Source: Bacillus sp. JCM 19034 (GTDB lineage Bacteria; Bacillota; Bacilli; Bacillales; Bacillaceae_D). Taken from it: a stretch of DNA of 64,000 bases. A program made the translations under genes and the position numbers. The notes beneath the pieces are model-generated. The model did no database searches. It saw nothing but the letters and a program-made list of their open reading frames with translations, and was not told the origin of the DNA. The stretch lies in the NCBI RefSeq assembly GCF_001310635.1, contig NZ_BAXR01000010.1, positions 21,656-85,655 on the forward strand, read 5' to 3'. The first letter of the stretch is position 1; each line of letters begins with the position of its first letter. Shown piece after piece: positions 59,998 through 64,000 of this stretch.

Positions 59998-61050
59998 TTG
60001 GCTTTTAATGAGGAACAAATAAAGGATTGGCTTAAACCGATTATTGATCGGGACTTAAATAAAAGCATTGTTGAGACGAATGGTATACGTGAAATCAAAA
60101 TAAACGTTGATCACGTTAGCTTAAAGGTAGCGTTAGCTAAAACGGGTACACCTGAACAAATGGAAATCCAGCAAGAAATTGTTCAAACTTTAAAAGGAAA
60201 AGGGATAGAATCGGTAGGACTTCGGTTTGAAGAGCTAGCAGAGGAAGAAATTCAAACGCTTGGCGGAATACCACAGCCGGGTAGTGGGAGTAGCTTATTG
60301 GATGAAAACAACAAAACGACATTTATCGCTGTAACAAGTGGAAAGGGTGGAGTAGGAAAATCGACTGTATCAGTCAACCTAGCCGTTTCGCTTGCTCGAC
60401 TTGGAAAAAAGGTTGGTATCATTGATGCAGACATCTATGGATTTAGCGTTCCAGATATGATGGGTATTGAAGAGCGACCACAAGTTGTTAATGAGCGTAT
60501 TATTCCAGTGGATCGATTTGGTGTCAAAGTAATTTCAATGGGCTTTTTTGTGGAAGGAAATGCTCCTGTTATTTGGCGCGGGCCTATGCTCGGTAAAATG
60601 CTCAATCAATTTTTTACAGAGGTTGAGTGGGGAGAGTTAGATTATTTAATTCTCGACTTACCTCCTGGTACTGGTGATGTCGCACTTGATATACATACGA
60701 TGCTGCCACATTCAAAGGAAATTATTGTTTCAACGCCACATGCTACAGCAGCTTTTGTTGCGGCAAGGGCAGGGGCAATGGCGATTAAGACGCACCATGA
60801 AATTCTCGGTGTCGTTGAAAATATGTCTTATTTTGAAAGTAAGTTAACTGGTGAAAAAGAGTATGTATTTGGACAAGGTGGCGGTGATCGGCTTGTTGAA
60901 GAATTGAAAACTGACTTACTAGGACGAATTCCATTAGGTCAGCCTGATATACGTGAGGATGTTTTTGCTCCATCGGTATATGATGAAGGACATCAAATTG
61001 GTGACATTTATATGGAGATTGCCAAAAAGGTAATTGAAAAAACACAATAA
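59998..61050 (+). CDS. salA: Mrp/NBP35-family P-loop ATPase SalA
   Basis: About 350 residues. An N-terminal MIP18/DUF59 domain (about 1-85) is followed by a ParA-type domain with the deviant Walker A SGKGGVGKST at about 113-122 and DLPPGTGD. Mrp proteins carry Fe-S clusters, yet the C-terminal CxxC of many members is absent here; in Bacillus subtilis SalA acts as a regulator of scoC and protease genes. The start chosen is TTG 59998 (MAFNEEQIKDWLKPIIDRD) after AAAGGGATGG; upstream in-frame codons are unlikely. Confidence 0.92.
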   Translation: MAFNEEQIKDWLKPIIDRDLNKSIVETNGIREIKINVDHVSLKVALAKTGTPEQMEIQQEIVQTLKGKGIESVGLRFEELAEEEIQTLGGIPQPGSGSSLLDENNKTTFIAVTSGKGGVGKSTVSVNLAVSLARLGKKVGIIDADIYGFSVPDMMGIEERPQVVNERIIPVDRFGVKVISMGFFVEGNAPVIWRGPMLGKMLNQFFTEVEWGELDYLILDLPPGTGDVALDIHTMLPHSKEIIVSTPHATAAFVAARAGAMAIKTHHEILGVVENMSYFESKLTGEKEYVFGQGGGDRLVEELKTDLLGRIPLGQPDIREDVFAPSVYDEGHQIGDIYMEIAKKVIEKTQ

Positions 61051-61066
61051 AATGGTTAGATAAAAG

Positions 61067-61105
61067 AAATCGAGTATAAAATTGCAATAGTTTTATACTC
61101 GATTT
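61067..61105. terminator. Bidirectional terminator between salA and gerD
   Basis: AAATCGAGTATAAAA (61067-61081) pairs perfectly with TTTTATACTCGATTT (61091-61105), loop TTGCAATAG. The genes converge here, and the A/T-rich arms serve both strands. Confidence 0.88.
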
Positions 61106-61169
61106 TATTATGAGTTACAAACAAATTCTGCAGTAAAGGGAGAGTGGCCAGAAATTCCTTCTAAGAGGC

Positions 61170-61804
61170 TTAACCGCCTCCGCCTTGACCTTCACTTTCT
61201 TCACCGCCACCACCTTGTTCTTCTTTTTGCTGTCCCTCTTGTTTTTCTACAAGCTTATCGAGCTGTTCTTCTGCAATGCCCATTAATATTTCATTTATTC
61301 GAGCAACAAAATAAGGACTTTCAAACGCATCAGAAATAACCGTCATCATTTGTTGTCTATATTCCTTTGCTTTCATTAATTCAAGAAGAGCCGTCTCCAT
61401 TTCAGGATCTTGTAATACTTCAATTAGCATCGTTTGGTATTGCGGGTCTTTCATTAATGTTTTGATCATTTTTTCGTTTTCAGCTTGCATTGTTTCTGAG
61501 TATGTTTTGGCAAATTCGGGGTCTTTAATCGCCTCAGTCCAGAAAGTTTGCCCATCTTTAGAGGTCAATGTTTTTGAATCGTGTCTTTAATAAATGTATC
61601 TTCTAAGACAAGTTCTTTACGGACTTCTTCATCAGCTAGTATTTCTTGGATTGCTTCTTTTCCTTCATCTGTTTTTAACATATCAACCATCATTTTTTTC
61701 ATGCTTTCGTAATCTGGAGGCTGGTTAGCATTCTCGGCAGCGGCACAGCTAGTAAGAAACGTGAAAAGGAGACCAATGATTAGGATGAAGGTACGAAACG
61801 TCAT
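61170..61804 (-). CDS. gerD: Spore germination lipoprotein GerD (one frameshift in the sequence)
   Basis: About 211 residues after correction. A lipoprotein signal peptide ends at the lipobox LTSC; the middle is helical with repeated short motifs (KDPQYQTMLIEVLQDPEMET), and the tail is rich in Glu, Gln and Gly. GerD clusters nutrient receptors in the spore inner membrane (germinosome). The frame breaks at 61571-61575 (six As written as five on the minus strand); repair gives IQKTLTSKDGQTFWTEAIKD. The start is ATG 61804 after AAAGGAG. A good sigma-G promoter lies upstream. Confidence 0.94.
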
Positions 61805-61836
61805 ATCTGATTTGCTCCTTTCTGTCATTTTGTCAT

Positions 61837-61867
61837 TAATTTGAGATATTTTGACGAATTTTATTCA
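61837..61867 (-). promoter_or_regulatory. Sigma-G promoter of gerD
   Basis: On the minus strand TGAATA (61867-61862), an 18-base spacer and CAAATTA (61843-61837). Both boxes fit the forespore sigma-G pattern, and gerD is sigma-G dependent in Bacillus subtilis. Confidence 0.7.
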
Positions 61868-61951
61868 TTCTCACGTGGGAACAGCTAGCATTTTTACAAT
61901 TAGATTTGATACAATCATGTCAGCATAACTCTAAAGTTGGAGGATTAACTT

Positions 61952-62545
61952 GTGAATAGTCGTAAAGTCGTCTTTCTGTTTTTTACTACATTACTTATTG
62001 GAAGTGTCAGTGGAGCAATTGTTGGTTTTATTTTAGATTTTGAAATGTATATTGCCGACTCGTTTTTAAATCTAGTCTTTGGTTTGATCTGGTTATTAGG
62101 GATCAGTGCGGCATTTACGCTAATTAGCCAGATGGGCTTCTTTGCTTATTTAACGGTCCACCGATTTGGTTTGGGGCTCTTTAAGTCACATAAGCTCTGG
62201 AATGCTGTTCAGCTAATTTTGATCGCTTTTGTTATTTTTGATCTAATTTATTTCAGGTACATTGCTTTTGCTGAGGAAGGGCAAATGATCATTGGGTATA
62301 TGGTGATGCCGCTTTTATTGTTAGCCTATAGTTTAATAGTGGCTTATTTAAAGGCAAAAGATACGAACCAAGGGGCCTTTGTTCCAGCATTATTCTTTAT
62401 GGTTGTTGTAACAACAATTGAATGGGTGCCAGCATTAACCGTGAATGATCCTAAATGGCTATGGCTATACTTAACACCGTTGCTAGTAGCAAATACGTAT
62501 CAAGTATTGATCTTACATCGACTTGCTAACCAGCAATCCAATTAA
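61952..62545 (+). CDS. kbaA: KinB-signalling pathway activation protein KbaA
   Basis: 197 residues, six hydrophobic segments, KbaA family. In Bacillus subtilis it is needed for KinB to start the sporulation phosphorelay. The start is GTG 61952 after TTGGAGGA. Divergent from gerD and followed by a strong terminator. Confidence 0.94.
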   Translation: MNSRKVVFLFFTTLLIGSVSGAIVGFILDFEMYIADSFLNLVFGLIWLLGISAAFTLISQMGFFAYLTVHRFGLGLFKSHKLWNAVQLILIAFVIFDLIYFRYIAFAEEGQMIIGYMVMPLLLLAYSLIVAYLKAKDTNQGAFVPALFFMVVVTTIEWVPALTVNDPKWLWLYLTPLLVANTYQVLILHRLANQQSN

Positions 62546-62549
62546 AAAT

Positions 62550-62585
62550 AGAGGGGATTCCGATATTAGCGGAATCCCCTCTTTG
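62550..62585 (+). terminator. Terminator of kbaA
   Basis: AGAGGGGATTCCG (62550-62562) pairs perfectly with CGGAATCCCCTCT (62570-62582), loop ATATTAG, followed by TTG. The T-run is short but the stem is very stable, and pdaB converges from the other side. Confidence 0.82.
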
Positions 62586-62591
62586 ACGATT

Positions 62592-62616
62592 TGTGGATCG
62601 AGAAGGTCGATCCACA
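62592..62616. other. Second hairpin in the kbaA-pdaB gap
   Basis: TGTGGATCGA (62592-62601) pairs perfectly with TCGATCCACA (62607-62616) around GAAGG. It lies 14 bases beyond the pdaB stop and may end that transcript, although no T-run follows on the minus strand. Confidence 0.55.
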
Positions 62617-62629
62617 GCACCCATATTTT

Positions 62630-63387
62630 TTATATCTCTTCATTGGTTGTTTCTGCATTCGCTATTAATTCTTCCACCGTTGTAAATGAAAATCCCTTTT
62701 CTTTTAATTGATCAATAATAATTGGCAATGCTTCATGAGTCTGTTTAACAGAATCCGACGCGTGAAATAAAATGACATCTCCTGGCTCCGTATTCGGCAC
62801 AACCGCATCAATAATAGCGTCGGCACCCGGGTTTTGGTAATCATTTGATTGAACGCTCCAATGGACGATGCTATATCCAGCCCGGTCAGCTATTGTTAAA
62901 ATTTCTTTATTAAAGCTTCCGTTAGGTGGACGTAGCAACGTTGGTCGTTCTCCTATTAATTCCTCAATGACAGCCGTACTTTTATTTATATCGTTTCTAA
63001 CTTTATCTTGTTCCGATCCGACATAATCTATATAACGATAACCATGACTACCAATACTATACCCGCGTTTGTTTATTTCTTCGACAAGGTCAGGATAGCG
63101 TTCTGCCCACGAAGCAGAAATAAAAAAGTTAGCACGTTCTATTTTTTTATCGTCTAGTACATCAAGGATTGGGATTAACTGCTCTTCTCCCCAGCTAATA
63201 TTAAATGTTAATGCTACTTCTTTTTATCTATTTCTGCTTTATAAAAGGCTTGAGGGCCGTCCGACGTTGAGAAAACACTAATTTGATTACGTTCGACAAA
63301 TAATAAGCTTGCCGTAAAAAAAGCGACGAGTACAATTAACATGATATGTTTTATTTTTTTTGCGTTCACAATCCAGTAAATATTCAC
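62630..63387 (-). CDS. pdaB: Sporulation polysaccharide deacetylase family protein PdaB (one frameshift in the sequence)
   Basis: About 252 residues after correction. An N-terminal membrane anchor (about 14-30) is followed by a NodB domain (VALTFNISWG, GSHGYRYIDY, LLRPPNGSFN, ILFHASDSVKQT). PdaB is needed to keep spores stable late in sporulation; its first NodB motif deviates (NIS instead of DD), as it does in Bacillus subtilis, so activity is uncertain. The frame breaks at 63221-63225 (six As written as five on the minus strand); repair gives AEIDKKEVALTFNISW. The start is GTG at 63387 after GAGGGGGC. Confidence 0.93.
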
Positions 63388-63543
63388 TTTCTATGCCCCC
63401 TCAATGTGGTTCGTTATCAACAATCTATTTTGAAACTGGACAAGATATGAATAAAATTGTGAAGAATAGAAAAGAATTTAAGGAGATTCATTTTTTACAG
63501 TAATTATAAATTATGTTGTTGATACAATAGTCGAGGTGGTCGT

Positions 63544-63771
63544 GTGTTAGGGTTTATGTTTAACGAGCAGGAGTTACAGGAAGTAGAGTATATGCTTAAG
63601 AGAGAGATGGAAGAGATCTTATTAGATTTATCTGATCCGCGAATTGATGACGTAGTAAAAATTGCGATGGAGGAAAAGTATCAAGTTATTTTTAATATTT
63701 ATAAACGTTTTGTTCCTCCTAACGAAACATTAAAATATATATTGAGAAAAAACCGAAAGAACTTGCAATAA
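63544..63771 (+). CDS. Hypothetical protein, 75 residues
   Basis: An acidic-basic helical small protein (FNEQELQEVEYMLKREMEEI, then LLDLSDPRIDDVVKIAMEEK). The start is GTG 63544, six bases after GAGGTGG; the ATG four codons later lacks a site. It lies between pdaB and the rRNA promoters and is divergent from pdaB. I know no function for it. Confidence 0.65.
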   Translation: MLGFMFNEQELQEVEYMLKREMEEILLDLSDPRIDDVVKIAMEEKYQVIFNIYKRFVPPNETLKYILRKNRKNLQ

Positions 63772-63789
63772 TATTTTTTTGAAAAAGTA

Positions 63790-63818
63790 TTGACTCTTTG
63801 TTGCTATCATGATAAATT
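63790..63818 (+). promoter_or_regulatory. rRNA operon promoter P1
   Basis: TTGACT at 63790-63795, a 17-base spacer and TAAATT at 63813-63818, with TG one base before the -10. Bacillus rRNA operons have tandem promoters of this strength. Confidence 0.8.
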
Positions 63819-63892
63819 ATTATTCCAACCGATCAACATCATCTTTATTAAATTCTTGTAAATTTCTCATTGAAATATTATTGAAATTTAAT

Positions 63893-63921
63893 TTGACAAG
63901 AAAGTTTGATCGTGTTATATT
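63893..63921 (+). promoter_or_regulatory. rRNA operon promoter P2
   Basis: A perfect TTGACA at 63893-63898, a 17-base spacer and TATATT at 63916-63921, with an extended -10 TG. A/T-rich DNA directly upstream (63841-63892) fits an UP element. Confidence 0.9.
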
Positions 63922-64000
63922 ACTTAAGTCGTTAAGATAGCACTTTGAAAACTGAACAAAAGCCAAGCGAAAAAGAGAGAATTGTTGTTTCAAACAACGA
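63922..64000 (+). ncRNA. rRNA operon leader (pre-16S), truncated by the window end
   Basis: The leader has CTTAAGTCGTTAAG, then CACTTTGAAAACTGAACAAA, which is characteristic of the DNA flanking Bacillus rRNA genes, and a final stem GTTGTTT/AAACAAC (63984-63998). In Bacillus subtilis an rRNA operon follows pdaB, so the 16S gene should begin just beyond base 64000. Confidence 0.85.

Overview
The window comes from a low-GC, endospore-forming Firmicute of the Bacillaceae. The evidence is the Bacillus gene order (ybxB-rpoB-rpoC-rplGB-rpsL-rpsG-fusA-tuf-S10/spc/alpha operons-ecfA1A2T-truA-rplM-rpsI ... ybaK-cwlD-salA-gerD-kbaA-pdaB-rrn), the spore genes cwlD, gerD, kbaA and pdaB, strong AGGAGG ribosome binding sites, frequent TTG/GTG starts, and ribosomal and polymerase proteins that are close to Bacillus sequences along their whole length.

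Layout. 1-32891 is core information-processing DNA: the end of a 16S rRNA methyltransferase gene, RNA polymerase beta and beta', the str operon, the S10-spc-alpha ribosomal protein supercluster (with secY, adk, map, infA and rpoA), the energy module of an ECF vitamin transporter, truA and rplM-rpsI. 32892-58600 is an accessory block of about 25.7 kb placed between rpsI and ybaK, which lie close together in Bacillus subtilis. It starts with decayed recombinase-like fragments. It then carries a WYL regulator with a DJ-1-like protein, an XRE regulator with an ABC-2 transporter, a fructose-type PTS operon with allulose-6-phosphate epimerase and transketolase, a broken serine hydrolase, a DUF421 protein, an HxlR regulator with an FMN reductase, a GH43 xylosidase with an AraC regulator, a BceRS-BceAB-like peptide detoxification module, and a c-di-GMP-I riboswitch in front of a small UVR-motif protein. 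58650-63771 returns to the conserved sporulation and germination cluster. The last 230 bases are tandem promoters and the leader of an rRNA operon, cut off before 16S.

Quality. Twenty-one genes, many of them essential (rpoB, rpsL, rplC, rpsH, secY, map), are interrupted by a total of 28 apparent one-base indels, nearly all in homopolymer runs or doubled bases. I read these as sequencing errors and annotate the genes as intact with the break positions given. One serine-hydrolase gene has a different kind of lesion, an in-frame amber codon.

Most interesting regulatory DNA: the c-di-GMP-I riboswitch (57921-58008) with its terminator, a duplicated hairpin unit in front of the ABC operon (36262-36532), a complex foldable stretch in front of ybaK with mutually exclusive pairings and a sequestered ribosome binding site (58440-58641), and structured spacers before rpoA, tuf, rpsL and rplM.
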